A stretch of 47,276 nucleotides of DNA from DASQDT01 sp036380435. GTDB lineage: Bacteria > Acidobacteriota > Blastocatellia > Pyrinomonadales > Pyrinomonadaceae. Made by a program: the position numbers and the translations under genes. A model generated the notes under the pieces. The model ran no database searches. It was not told the DNA's origin and saw nothing but the letters and a program-made list of their open reading frames with translations. Positions 26,235 through 34,470 of the stretch are shown here, one piece after another (within the stretch, counting starts at the first letter, position 1; every line of letters starts with the position of its first letter). The DNA lies in NCBI GenBank assembly GCA_036380435.1, contig DASVES010000320.1:1-47276 (forward strand), given 5' to 3'.

Positions 26235-27659
26235 TTAACGTTTAGCCTTGAAGGTGAGTCCGATTACCATCTTGTGATCGACCAATTTGAAGGAAGGCGG
26301 GACGGAGCCGTACTCGTAGCCGATGAAGGCGTTGTAGAGTTTGGAGAAGTCGAAATTCAGCTTCGCCGTCGCGTAGTCACGGGGGCCGGTGCCGATTTCA
26401 ACCGGCTGTAGTTCTCCGTCGTCGTCCTCCTCGAACTTGATCTCTTTGCGCAGCGGCCAGCGGCGGATGTAAGACGCCTCCAAGCCGATGCTCTGTATGG
26501 GGCCTCTCGCCATCGGGAAGATGATGTTGAGGGTCGAGCCGGCGAGGGGCCGGATGAGGAATCGGCCTTCCGCCTCGTCCAGGGGGCTGACAAAATTCTT
26601 CCCGATCTCCAGCCCGGCGAAGGGTCGGAGGTAGAAGGTGGTGGAGCCACTGAGGAACGTTTTACTGAGCAGCGTGAAGCGAGTCTCGTGAACGAAGTTG
26701 ACGTTGCCGAAGTCGCGCTCGGCCTCAATCTTCGGACTGTTCTTCAAGATCAGGCGTCTGAAGGGGACGGACTGGTTCGGGCCGCGATAGCGCCAGAGCG
26801 GGAAGCGCGAATTGAAGCCGAAGTTCAGACTGTCGGGGTCGGCGCCGGGGTCGCTGCTCGCCTTCAACTCGAAGAAGGGGCCGTAGCTGTGCACGCGGTT
26901 CTCGATGACCTTCTTGACGGGGTAGTCGATCAGGACATCGACGGTGCCAAAGAAGCTCTCGCCGCTCGGCCGCGTGACCTCGCCCGACACGTAAAAGTTC
27001 GCGTCCTCGCGCCCGTCGGCCGCCGTCAGCGACAGGCCCTCGCCGCTCTCGGAGTCGTCGGCCTTGCCCGTGGGCGGCGGGGCCGGCTGCACCGCCGCCT
27101 CGACGCTCACAGGTCTTTGCAGTTGTTTGGCCGGGCACAGACCGCTATTAGTGATCGTGCTGCCGGACGTGCTGATGAACCTGAGGTTGAATGCGTAGAG
27201 GTGATAGACCCCGTCTCCCTCGTCGAGTCGCACGCTCGGGTCAACGGTGAGCGTCACGGCGTTCGGGGTCAGCCGGTCGGTTCTGAAGTAGACGTAGACG
27301 ATTGGGATGCGGCGGCTGTTACGCACGTCCAGCAGGTGGTAGTTCGACGGGTCCTTGACCGGGTTTCGCTCAAGATCGAGGTTAAGGTTGGCGCGAACTA
27401 CGGGGTCTACGTTGAGCGGGTCGAGGGGTGTGTTGGTGGGTAACGAGAGATCGAAACTCTCGCTGAAGGTCACCGAGAGGATGCGCCTACCGGAGCCGTC
27501 GCGATCTAAGAGCGCCTGCGCCAGCTCTATCGTCACCGGCACCGTATTCGCGCTGGTGCAGGGCGGCGGCTGACCGGCAGCCGCCACCGTCCACAACAGG
27601 CACGCGCACGCGGCCAACGAGATGCGCGTGAGCGCCGGCCATCGAAGTTTACCGTTCAT
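26235..27659 (-). CDS. Secreted protein, probable outer-membrane beta-barrel
   Basis: A 474-residue protein with a signal peptide (about 1-29, ending AAAGQ). The N-terminal third is a beta-rich domain (VTIELAQALLDRDGSGRRILSV, NLDLERNP). From about residue 230 the protein has alternating aromatic strands such as YIRRWPLRKEIKF, ATAKLNFDFSKLYNAFIGYEYG and a last strand HKMVIGLTFKAKR. This pattern fits a transmembrane barrel, though the end is Arg rather than the preferred Phe. I do not recognise a family. Its ATG overlaps the stop of the upstream gene (27656-28165), so the two are translationally coupled and may act together. Confidence 0.7.
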   Translation of the reverse strand: MNGKLRWPALTRISLAACACLLWTVAAAGQPPPCTSANTVPVTIELAQALLDRDGSGRRILSVTFSESFDLSLPTNTPLDPLNVDPVVRANLNLDLERNPVKDPSNYHLLDVRNSRRIPIVYVYFRTDRLTPNAVTLTVDPSVRLDEGDGVYHLYAFNLRFISTSGSTITNSGLCPAKQLQRPVSVEAAVQPAPPPTGKADDSESGEGLSLTAADGREDANFYVSGEVTRPSGESFFGTVDVLIDYPVKKVIENRVHSYGPFFELKASSDPGADPDSLNFGFNSRFPLWRYRGPNQSVPFRRLILKNSPKIEAERDFGNVNFVHETRFTLLSKTFLSGSTTFYLRPFAGLEIGKNFVSPLDEAEGRFLIRPLAGSTLNIIFPMARGPIQSIGLEASYIRRWPLRKEIKFEEDDDGELQPVEIGTGPRDYATAKLNFDFSKLYNAFIGYEYGSVPPSFKLVDHKMVIGLTFKAKR

Positions 27660-28165
27660 CGCTTCTTTCCCCTTCCGGCCGCGCCGGCCTTCCCAGCCCG
27701 CTTCGCGCCGCCCTTCCGTGCTTTCTTCGCGCTCTTCTTCGCGGCGCCCTTGCCGCTCTTTGTCGCTTTCTTCTTCGTAGCGCCGGCTCGGACGCTGCTC
27801 TTCGCCGGGGCCGCGCCCCTGGTCGGAGCCGCCAGTCCGCGCCCTGCTTTCTTCGCTCCCGCCTTGGCGGCCTTGGCGGCGACTTGGACGGCCTCGGAGT
27901 TTGCAATCACCTGAACTTGCGTCTGGGCGACGGTGGTGCCTGTCTTCAGGTCCAACGACTCGGGGTCGTCAATTTTGTGCTGCTTGCTCGGGACGCCGAC
28001 TTGATTGTTGGTCACAAGCTCGTCGATCAGGGCGTCGATGGCCAAGTCGTCTACGACGCCCACCTGACTGAGTTTATTACCGCCGCTGATTAACCCGTCC
28101 CATCCCACTGCCGAGCGAATACACGCATCGACGATCTCTTCGGCTTCCACGGATAGAAGTGTCAT
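27656..28165 (-). CDS. Unknown protein with histone-H1-like Lys/Ala tail
   Basis: A 169-residue protein. The first 95 residues are acidic and contain no recognised motif (LSVEAEEIVDACIRSAVGW, then VVDDLAIDALIDELVT and LKTGTTVAQTQVQVI). The last 75 are almost only Lys, Ala, Arg and Gly (KKKATKSGKGAAKKSAKKAR region), like bacterial histone-H1-like tails. AAGGAG four bases before the ATG supports the start, and the stop is shared with the start of the beta-barrel-like gene (ATGA). Such tails bind nucleic acid or acidic surfaces. The tail of Lys/Ala repeats may also arise by slippage. A DNA-binding role is inference. Confidence 0.7.
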   Translation of the reverse strand: MTLLSVEAEEIVDACIRSAVGWDGLISGGNKLSQVGVVDDLAIDALIDELVTNNQVGVPSKQHKIDDPESLDLKTGTTVAQTQVQVIANSEAVQVAAKAAKAGAKKAGRGLAAPTRGAAPAKSSVRAGATKKKATKSGKGAAKKSAKKARKGGAKRAGKAGAAGRGKKR

Positions 28166-28260
28166 GTTTCTCCTTATCAGGGCGCGGCGGGACGGCGTGG
28201 CCGGGGCGGCCCGACCGTCTCCGAGCGCGTAGAGTTTTCAGGTCAGACTCCGTTTCAGGG

Positions 28261-28740
28261 CTACGAGTTCAGAATGTTGAGCGCGGCGACCACGGAGCCG
28301 CGCAGGGCGTCGTCGCGGACGGGGCTGCCGGTCTTGTCGTGCGCTTCGGCGAGGGACTTCGCGGTGGCGCCGGGCGCGGCTGAGACGAGGGCGGCGCGGG
28401 CGTTCTTGAGTTTCTCTTCGAGGGCCTCGCGCGACTGCTGGGACTGCTCCTTGGCGTGCTGGATGGCGTCGGCGCGTTGCGTCTGCCGGCCGATCTCGTC
28501 CTTGAGCGTCTTCTCGTTCTGCTGGGCGGGGAGCCGGCCGAAGTAGTAGCCGACGATGACGAAGATGATCGGTTCGAGGCGGGCCACCATTCGCTCGTCG
28601 GACGGCGGCTTGAGCCATCCCGTGAGCGCCGCGCCGTAGAAGAGGATGAACAGGGCAGTGAGCGCCATCATCGTCCAGCCCTTGAGCGTGTCCGCCCGCT
28701 CCTGCCCCGGCGGGGTGTTCCCGGCTGCCTTTGCTGCCAT
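28261..28740 (-). CDS. Membrane protein with coiled coil, unknown function
   Basis: About 159 residues. Two membrane segments occur: WTMMALTALFILFYGAALTGWL and EPIIFVIVGYYFGRL. They are followed by a coiled coil of about 50 residues (EKTLKDEIGRQTQRADAIQHA and EALEEKLKNARAALV). The C-terminus has SPVRDDALRGSVVAALNIL. The ATG at 28740 is six bases from GGAG. I do not recognise the family. It heads the minus-strand run that leads into the H1-tail, barrel-like and HAD genes, and is divergent from the sigma factor at 29136. Confidence 0.72.
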   Translation of the reverse strand: MAAKAAGNTPPGQERADTLKGWTMMALTALFILFYGAALTGWLKPPSDERMVARLEPIIFVIVGYYFGRLPAQQNEKTLKDEIGRQTQRADAIQHAKEQSQQSREALEEKLKNARAALVSAAPGATAKSLAEAHDKTGSPVRDDALRGSVVAALNILNS

Positions 28741-29135
28741 CAATCTCTCCAGACTCGCCTGCTTACCGGCGCCAGAAATCCGTTGCCAAACCGGCGGCGG
28801 ACGCTATATAAATGCTCATGTCATCGAAGGGACGGCATGGGGACGGAGTGATTGTCGCGGGTGCGCGGCTCGGCCAACTCCGTTTGGTCGCCCTCATTTC
28901 TTAACGCCCCGATCTGGTCTGAAAACTATCACCCTAATTGGTTTTTCTTTGGCCTCGCCTCAACAATCCGACCCGTCCGCGTACACGTCCGCGCGAGGGC
29001 CGCACGAACGTGTCACTCAGAGAGCGCTCCACGAGGCAACGCCTTTTTCTTTTTGCCCGTCGAACGGCCCAGACACCTCGCCCCACCTAGCAGTCCGACG
29101 CCTTGATGGTTCGCCCCCGGAAGTGATGTAACGGC
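28741..29135. other. Divergent promoter region
   Basis: About 395 bases between the minus-strand membrane-protein gene and the plus-strand sigma factor, so both promoters should lie here. A TATATAA word at 28805-28811 is a candidate -10 for the minus-strand gene, without a clear partner -35. No gene-like frame is convincing. Confidence 0.45.
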
Positions 29136-29702
29136 ATGCCCTCACCCTCAGAGATCACCAAGCTGCTGGTCGGTTGGTCGAACGGCGATCAGGCGGCGTT
29201 GGAGAGTCTGCTGCCGCTCGTCGAGGGTGAGCTGCACCGGCTCGCGCATCACTACATGGGCCGCGAGCACGCCGGCCACACGCTACAGACGACCGCCCTC
29301 ATCAACGAGACCTTCCTCAAGCTCGTCGATCAGAGTCGCGTGCGCTGGCAGAACCGCGCGCACTTCTTCGGCATCGCCGCGCAGATCATGCGCCGCATCC
29401 TCATCAACTATGCGCGCGATCAGCGGCGCGAGAAGCGGGGCGGCGGAGCCTTGCGTGTGTCGCTCTCCGAGGCCGACGCCGTCTGGGCCGAGAAGTCGTG
29501 CGAGCTAATCGCGCTCGACGACGCGCTCAAGCGGCTGGCCGACTTCGACGAGCGCAAGAGCCGCGTCGTCGAACTGCGCTACTTCGGCGGCCTCTCCGTC
29601 GAGGAGACGGCCGAAGTGCTCGGCGTCTCGGGCGTCACGGTGATGCGCGACTGGAACATGGCGCGGGCGTGGCTCGCGCGCGAGATCGAGGATGGAAGTT
29701 AA
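29136..29702 (+). CDS. ECF-type sigma factor (acidobacterial/planctomycete subgroup)
   Basis: A 188-residue sigma factor of the type common in Acidobacteria and Planctomycetes (the TIGR02999-like subgroup). It begins with EITKLLVGWSNGDQAALESLL and ELHRLAHHYMGREHAGHTLQ. Region 2 continues with ALINETFLKLVD, then WQNRAHFFGIAAQIMRRILI-type helices. Region 4 has RKSRVVELRYFGGLSVEETA followed by EVLGVSGVTVMRDW. It overlaps the following kinase-TPR gene by 11 bases, so they are one unit. In this family the partner kinase is thought to control the sigma factor directly, as no anti-sigma factor is encoded. That is family-based inference. Confidence 0.95.
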   Translation: MPSPSEITKLLVGWSNGDQAALESLLPLVEGELHRLAHHYMGREHAGHTLQTTALINETFLKLVDQSRVRWQNRAHFFGIAAQIMRRILINYARDQRREKRGGGALRVSLSEADAVWAEKSCELIALDDALKRLADFDERKSRVVELRYFGGLSVEETAEVLGVSGVTVMRDWNMARAWLAREIEDGS

Positions 29703-32283
29703 AGACTGGCAACACGTCGAGTCGCTCTTCCACGCCGCGCTCGGCCTGAGAGCGGGCGAGCGGGCCGCGCTGCTCGCGCGCGAGTGCGCCGGCGACGCGG
29801 CCCTGCGGGGCGAGGTCGAGTCGCTGCTCGCGGCTTTCGAGGGTCACCGCGACCTTCTGGAGGAGCCAGCCTTCAGTCTCGGACTGAAAGTGATGTCGGA
29901 AGACGCCGTCTCCGCGTCGCTGGTGGGTATGCAGGTCGGCCCCTACAAGCTCATGGAAGCTCTCGGCAGGGGCGGGATGGGCGAGGTCTATCTGGCTGAG
30001 GACACGAGGCTCGGCCGCAAGGTCGCGCTGAAGTCACTCTCGGGCAGGTTGGTCGGCGACAACTGGGCGAGGCGGCAACTGATCCGCGAGGCGCAGGCCG
30101 TCGCCATGCTCGACCACCCGAACATCTGCGCCGTCCACGGTATCGAGGAACAGGACGGCCACAGCTTCATCATCATGCAGTACGTCGAGGGCGAGAATCT
30201 CTCGCGCCTGATTAGCGAGCGCCCCCCCGACGCCAAGCGCGCGCTCGCACTGGCCTTGCAGGTGGTCGGCGCGCTCGCCGAGGCCCACGCCCACGGCATC
30301 ATTCACCGCGACATCAAGCCGCAGAACGTCATGGTGAACGCCGACGGACAGGCGAAGGTGCTCGACTTCGGGCTGGCGAAGCTCGTCCGCCCGCAGAGCG
30401 CGCTCGGCGCCGTGGACAGCCCGAGCCAGGCCTCGCAGAGCGGGCTGGTGATGGGCACCGTCGCCTACATGTCGCCGGAGCAGTTGCGCGCCGAGCGCCT
30501 CGACTTTCGCAGCGACATCTTCAGTCTCGGCACAGTCCTCTATGAACTGCTCTCGGGGAAGAATCCCTTCGCGCGCACGAGCGACGCCGAGACCATCTCG
30601 GCCATCCTCACCTGCCGGCCGGCGCCGCTCACGCAGGCCACCTCTGAGGTTTCGCCGGAGCTGAGCCGCATCGTCCTCAAGTGTCTGGAGAAGGACAGGG
30701 AGCAGCGCTACCACTCGGCGAGCGAACTGCTCTACGAACTCAGCAACCTCCAGACGGCCGGCCACACGGCCCCGCGCGGAAGGGCGCACTTTGCGCGCCC
30801 GCACTTCACGTCGCGCGCCACGCGCGCCGCCGCCGCCATTTTCCTGCTCGTCTTGCTCGTCTCCACATTCCTGTGGCTCTCCTACGCCCGCCTGACGCGA
30901 GTTCAGAACCTCGCGGTGCTCCCCATCGTCAACGAAAGCGGCGACGCGAGTTTTGATTATCTGGGCGATGGCCTGACGGAGAGTTTGATTAAAAAGCTCT
31001 CCGGCCTGTCCAAGCTGCGGATCAAGGCGTTCACGACCGTCGCCGTCTACAGAGGCCGGGAGTTTGACCCGCGACAGGTTGGCCGCGAACTGCGAGTTGA
31101 TGCGGTGCTCATGGGGAGGCTCGTCCGGCAGGGCGAATCGCTGGTGCTGCAAACCCGGCTCGTGGACGCGGCGAACGGTTCACAGTTGTGGGATGCGAAG
31201 TACGACGTGAGGCTGGAACAGGTTTTCGAGTTACAGAATCAAATCTCGGAAAACGTCGCCGCCGGTTTGGAGTTGAGGCTGGGGCTGGAGGAGAAGAATA
31301 GTCTGGCCGCGCATCGGGCGAGTCCCGAGGCATTTAACCACTACATGCTCGGCCGCTACTACTGGAACAACCGAAACCCTGAGAACATCCAACGGGCCAT
31401 CAAACACTTTGAGGAAGCCTTCGTCCTCGAAGCGAATTACGCCGAGGCCCACGCCGGCCTCGCCGATTGCTACGTCTTCCTCGCCTCCGCCGCCTACGGT
31501 GAGATGACGACCGCCGACGCCATGAGAAAGGCGAAGGGCGCGGCGAACTTAGCCCTCAAGATCGACGAGCGCCTGCCCGAGGCGCACACCTCCGTCGGCG
31601 TCGTTCAGTTGAGGTACGACTGGACATGGGACGAGGCCGAGCGAGAGTTCAAGCGGGCCATCGAGCTTAACCCCGACTATGCGCCGGCCCACTACTGGTA
31701 CTCGAACCTGCTGGCGATCACCGGCCGTCTCGAAGACGCCATCGCGGAGAGCGAGAGGGCCAAGGCTCTCGACCCATCGTCCCCGTCCGTGAGCCTGAAC
31801 CGTTGCCGCGCGTTCTTCCTCGCCCGCCAGCACGACCGGGCCGCCGCGTGCTTCAATGAGATGCTCGATAAGGAGCCCGGCAACGAGCGCGTGCAATACA
31901 TTCTCGGGCTCGTCTACCAGCAGAAGGGGATGTACGAAGAGGCCATCAAAATACACGAGAAGATTGCGGAGACGAATCTGAGGCTGGCGGCGGGCGCGCT
32001 CGGCTACTCGTACGGCAGGACGGGCAGGCGGGAAGAGGCGCTGAAGATGTTGGACAAAATAAACGAGCTGTCGAAACAAAAGACCGTGCCCGTGATGGAG
32101 ACGGCCATCATTTACGTCGGGCTTGGGGACAAAAACAACGCGTTCGCGTGGCTGGAGAAGGCTTACGAGGAGCGTTTCGCGTCACTCACCTACCTGGCGG
32201 TCGAGCCGCTCTTCGACAGCCTCCGCGCGGACGCCAGATATCACTCCCTCCTGCGTCGCCTCAACCTCCCGCCGGCGAGATGA
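29692..32283 (+). CDS. Transmembrane serine/threonine protein kinase with TolB-like and TPR domains
   Basis: An 863-residue protein. An N-terminal helical domain of about 75 residues is followed by a Hanks-type kinase. Marks are the glycine loop GRGGMGEVY (about 93-100), Lys114 in VALK, HRDIKPQN (Asp207), DFGLA (Asp225) and GTVAYMSPEQ. A transmembrane helix lies at roughly 385-405 (IFLLVLLVSTFLWLSY). Outside it come a TolB-like N-terminal domain (LAVLPIVNESGDASFDYLGDGL) and about seven TPR units. All catalytic residues look intact. It overlaps the sigma factor gene and is therefore likely its sensor/regulator. Its stop is 52 bases from the end of the oppositely oriented lyase-kinase gene. Confidence 0.95.
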   Translation: MEVKDWQHVESLFHAALGLRAGERAALLARECAGDAALRGEVESLLAAFEGHRDLLEEPAFSLGLKVMSEDAVSASLVGMQVGPYKLMEALGRGGMGEVYLAEDTRLGRKVALKSLSGRLVGDNWARRQLIREAQAVAMLDHPNICAVHGIEEQDGHSFIIMQYVEGENLSRLISERPPDAKRALALALQVVGALAEAHAHGIIHRDIKPQNVMVNADGQAKVLDFGLAKLVRPQSALGAVDSPSQASQSGLVMGTVAYMSPEQLRAERLDFRSDIFSLGTVLYELLSGKNPFARTSDAETISAILTCRPAPLTQATSEVSPELSRIVLKCLEKDREQRYHSASELLYELSNLQTAGHTAPRGRAHFARPHFTSRATRAAAAIFLLVLLVSTFLWLSYARLTRVQNLAVLPIVNESGDASFDYLGDGLTESLIKKLSGLSKLRIKAFTTVAVYRGREFDPRQVGRELRVDAVLMGRLVRQGESLVLQTRLVDAANGSQLWDAKYDVRLEQVFELQNQISENVAAGLELRLGLEEKNSLAAHRASPEAFNHYMLGRYYWNNRNPENIQRAIKHFEEAFVLEANYAEAHAGLADCYVFLASAAYGEMTTADAMRKAKGAANLALKIDERLPEAHTSVGVVQLRYDWTWDEAEREFKRAIELNPDYAPAHYWYSNLLAITGRLEDAIAESERAKALDPSSPSVSLNRCRAFFLARQHDRAAACFNEMLDKEPGNERVQYILGLVYQQKGMYEEAIKIHEKIAETNLRLAAGALGYSYGRTGRREEALKMLDKINELSKQKTVPVMETAIIYVGLGDKNNAFAWLEKAYEERFASLTYLAVEPLFDSLRADARYHSLLRRLNLPPAR

Positions 32284-32335
32284 CCTGACCTTGCGAGGTC
32301 TCGAACCCCTCTTCGTCGCGACCGCGCCGCCCGCT

Positions 32336-33838
32336 TCACACGCCTTCCTCAACGCCTCGCTTCCGACCTACGGACGAGCCGCGGCCCGCCAGCACGGGTC
32401 GAGTCGCGGAACGGGGTGGAGGGCCGAGCGCCTTGAGTCTTTCGGCGACCATCTGCGCGCAGGGCCGTCGCCGGGGGTCTGCGCTCAACAGCGCCTCGAC
32501 GAGCCGGCTCACCCCTGTGGGAATGTTCCGCCTCAGCTTCGCCAACGGTGACGAGCTGGCGGCGGGCGGTCGCCCCGTCAGTAAAAAATAGATAACCGCC
32601 CCCAGGGCGTAGAGGTCGTCACAAACTCTCGCCCGCCCGCCCCCCGTGGCCCGACTCTCCGGCGGGGCGAATTCGGGGGTGCTCCAGGGCACCGGGTCGG
32701 GTTCGTCTACGGGGCAGGCGCCTTCAAAGTCCAGCGGCCGAAGAGTCCCTTTCTTCGTGACCATCACGTTAGATGGCTTGCAGTCCCTCCACACCCAGCC
32801 GGCGGAGTGGATTTGAGAAACGAGTGTGGCAAGCTGGACGCCGTAGCGGAGCACACGGGAGACTGACATCCGCCGCTTCAGCCCTTGAAGTATGTTCTGG
32901 AGACTTTCACCCTCGATGAATTCGGTCACAAGATAGTAGTTGCCGCCCGCCTCGAACGACGCGTAGACGCGCGGCGCGTCTATCCGGCCGGCGCGCAGGA
33001 GCTTGAGCACGCGCTCCTCCTGCCTGACCCTCCAGTGGCCGTCACGCCCGTCCCACGCAGGCTCGCCGTCCCTGCGCCCTTCCTTGAGGACGCACAGGCG
33101 CGGCGTCTGCGTGGTCAGGTCAACGGCCTGATAGACGCCCCCCTTCCCTCTCTGTGTCAGCGAGCGAAACGCCCGGAAGGAAGTGCGGAGCGGACTCTCG
33201 GGCGCACGCGCCTCCGGCCGCGGCCAACCGGCGATCAGAGGATCGCCGACCCACGCCGGCTTCGCCTCCACCGACTCGCGCAGGTCGGGGACCAGATTTC
33301 CTTGCGGGTCGCGCATGGCGAGCGTGCTCGTGCCGTCGGGGTGTTCTATTCTCAGAGGGACGAAAGCGCCATAGCGGTAATAGACGTTGCTGTCGGGCCT
33401 GAACCTTAGATCAAAGGGGATGGCCGGGGCGCTCAGCCCGCGGGTCAGCCTGTGCAGACGCCCCGCCAGCAATCTGGCCTCCGCGTCGGACTGCGGATAG
33501 ACGGTGATGAACTTTCCAATCTGGCTGTACCCGTGATACAGCCCGGAGTTGATCCTCTCCAACTCTTGCAGGGTGGCGGGAGCCTTGAACAAAACTCCGC
33601 GGCCACTCAGAAAGGGGGCCGCCCTTTCAAACACCACGTTCGCCGTGAGGATCGTCGCCGAGACGTGTAGCTTCCAGCCCTGCTCGGGGTCGGCGGGGGC
33701 CGGCGCGCGACTGTATCTCCAGATGGAGGCCTCCGCCTTCACCGGAAGGTAGCTCGCGCACAGCCCCCGCCACTTCTCGCTCGATGACTCGGGCAGGGTT
33801 CCGAAAGGGTTGTGGACGATGTCGATCTCAGCGCGCAT
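32336..33838 (-). CDS. LanKC-like lyase-kinase without LanC cyclase domain
   Basis: A 500-residue protein with the first two domains of class III/IV lanthipeptide synthetases. Residues about 50-165 match the phospho-Ser/Thr lyase (RamC N-terminal-like) part. It has GWKLHVSAT with His58, FKAP with Lys85, GKFITVYP, and NVYYRYGAF with Arg155, in the order seen in LanKC enzymes. The kinase follows: QRGKGGVYQAVD loop, Lys252 in VLKE, RDCKPSNVMV (Asp352, Asn357) and LDFEGA (Asp370), the last being typical of LanKC/LanL kinases. There is no room for the C-terminal cyclase (normal length about 850-900). Family chemistry is phosphorylation then elimination to dehydroalanine/dehydrobutyrine. It lies downstream of a 105-residue small protein and a heme peroxidase. 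Whether it modifies peptides, or is a kinase only, is not shown. Confidence 0.85.
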   Translation of the reverse strand: MRAEIDIVHNPFGTLPESSSEKWRGLCASYLPVKAEASIWRYSRAPAPADPEQGWKLHVSATILTANVVFERAAPFLSGRGVLFKAPATLQELERINSGLYHGYSQIGKFITVYPQSDAEARLLAGRLHRLTRGLSAPAIPFDLRFRPDSNVYYRYGAFVPLRIEHPDGTSTLAMRDPQGNLVPDLRESVEAKPAWVGDPLIAGWPRPEARAPESPLRTSFRAFRSLTQRGKGGVYQAVDLTTQTPRLCVLKEGRRDGEPAWDGRDGHWRVRQEERVLKLLRAGRIDAPRVYASFEAGGNYYLVTEFIEGESLQNILQGLKRRMSVSRVLRYGVQLATLVSQIHSAGWVWRDCKPSNVMVTKKGTLRPLDFEGACPVDEPDPVPWSTPEFAPPESRATGGGRARVCDDLYALGAVIYFLLTGRPPAASSSPLAKLRRNIPTGVSRLVEALLSADPRRRPCAQMVAERLKALGPPPRSATRPVLAGRGSSVGRKRGVEEGV

Positions 33839-33984
33839 TCTTCAAAACCCCATCCTTGAAAACCGCACTCTTACAGAGATCCGTGTTCGCCGATGGCGCG
33901 CGGGCGGGGTAAAGTCTGACGGCGCATGGGGCATCGGCGCGCAAGGATTTGAACCCCCGCCACGTGGTGCAAAATATGCCGCGG

Positions 33985-34030
33985 GAGCTAATGACACCCC
34001 CGCTTATTAGGCGAGGCGTCTTAGCCGGCT
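33985..34030 (-). terminator. Strong hairpin after the small-protein gene
   Basis: On the minus strand, GGCTAAGACGCCTCGC pairs across the loop CTAATAA with GCGGGGGTGTCATTAGC (one bulge). It starts a few bases after the stop of the 105-residue protein gene. There is no clear T tract, so it may be a processing or attenuation hairpin between that gene and the lyase-kinase gene. Confidence 0.5.
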
Positions 34031-34037
34031 CCTGTTC

Positions 34038-34355
34038 CTACAAATTCAACTTGTTTTCCACGGTATGGAGAAGTCCCCTCGTGGTGCCCGACCCGCAAGT
34101 CCCGTTGGCGACGAGGTAAGCCCTCGCTTTTTGTTTAGTCTCGTCGGCGGTGCCGTCGGTGGGTATCAACCGGGCCAACTCCTCCGGGGTCTTCGCAAAG
34201 AGCTTCATGTACGCCGCCCATTCCGCGGCCCCGCCGAGGATCGCCGCGACGGCCTTGTCACCTACTTCAGTCGCCACCTCCTTATCCTCCAAGCCGGCGT
34301 CGACCTCCGCGATGATCTTAGTTATCACTTCCTCTATGTTGCTCTTGATTGTCAT
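34038..34355 (-). CDS. Small helical protein, candidate substrate of the lyase-kinase
   Basis: A 105-residue protein starting MTIKSNIEEVITKII after an AAAGGAG ribosome site. The first 85 residues are helical and acidic (AEVDAGLEDKEVATEVGDK, AEWAAYMKLFAKTPEELARL). The C-terminus changes to ANGTCGSGTTRGLLHTVEN, with one Cys, one Ser and four Thr in a short Gly-rich stretch. A helical leader-like part followed by a short Ser/Thr/Cys-rich end is the general shape of RiPP precursors. It lies directly upstream of the LanKC-like gene (200 bases) and downstream of the peroxidase gene on the same strand. There is no known leader motif, so the precursor role is inference. A small structural protein is the alternative. 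Confidence 0.65.
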   Translation of the reverse strand: MTIKSNIEEVITKIIAEVDAGLEDKEVATEVGDKAVAAILGGAAEWAAYMKLFAKTPEELARLIPTDGTADETKQKARAYLVANGTCGSGTTRGLLHTVENKLNL

Positions 34356-34470
34356 GACTGTTCTCCTTTCGGCGCTCACCGGCGCCACGGGGTTAGCACT
34401 TACGTCGTCAGAACCCACACACCTCAAGACGGGCAGACGGTCTGCCTCAACAGGGCTGCCGGAAGTAGTT

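Noticed and set aside
33945..34035. tRNA gene
   Set aside because: The T-loop and an anticodon-like loop exist, but no acceptor stem pairs and the T stem is poor, so no cloverleaf is possible.
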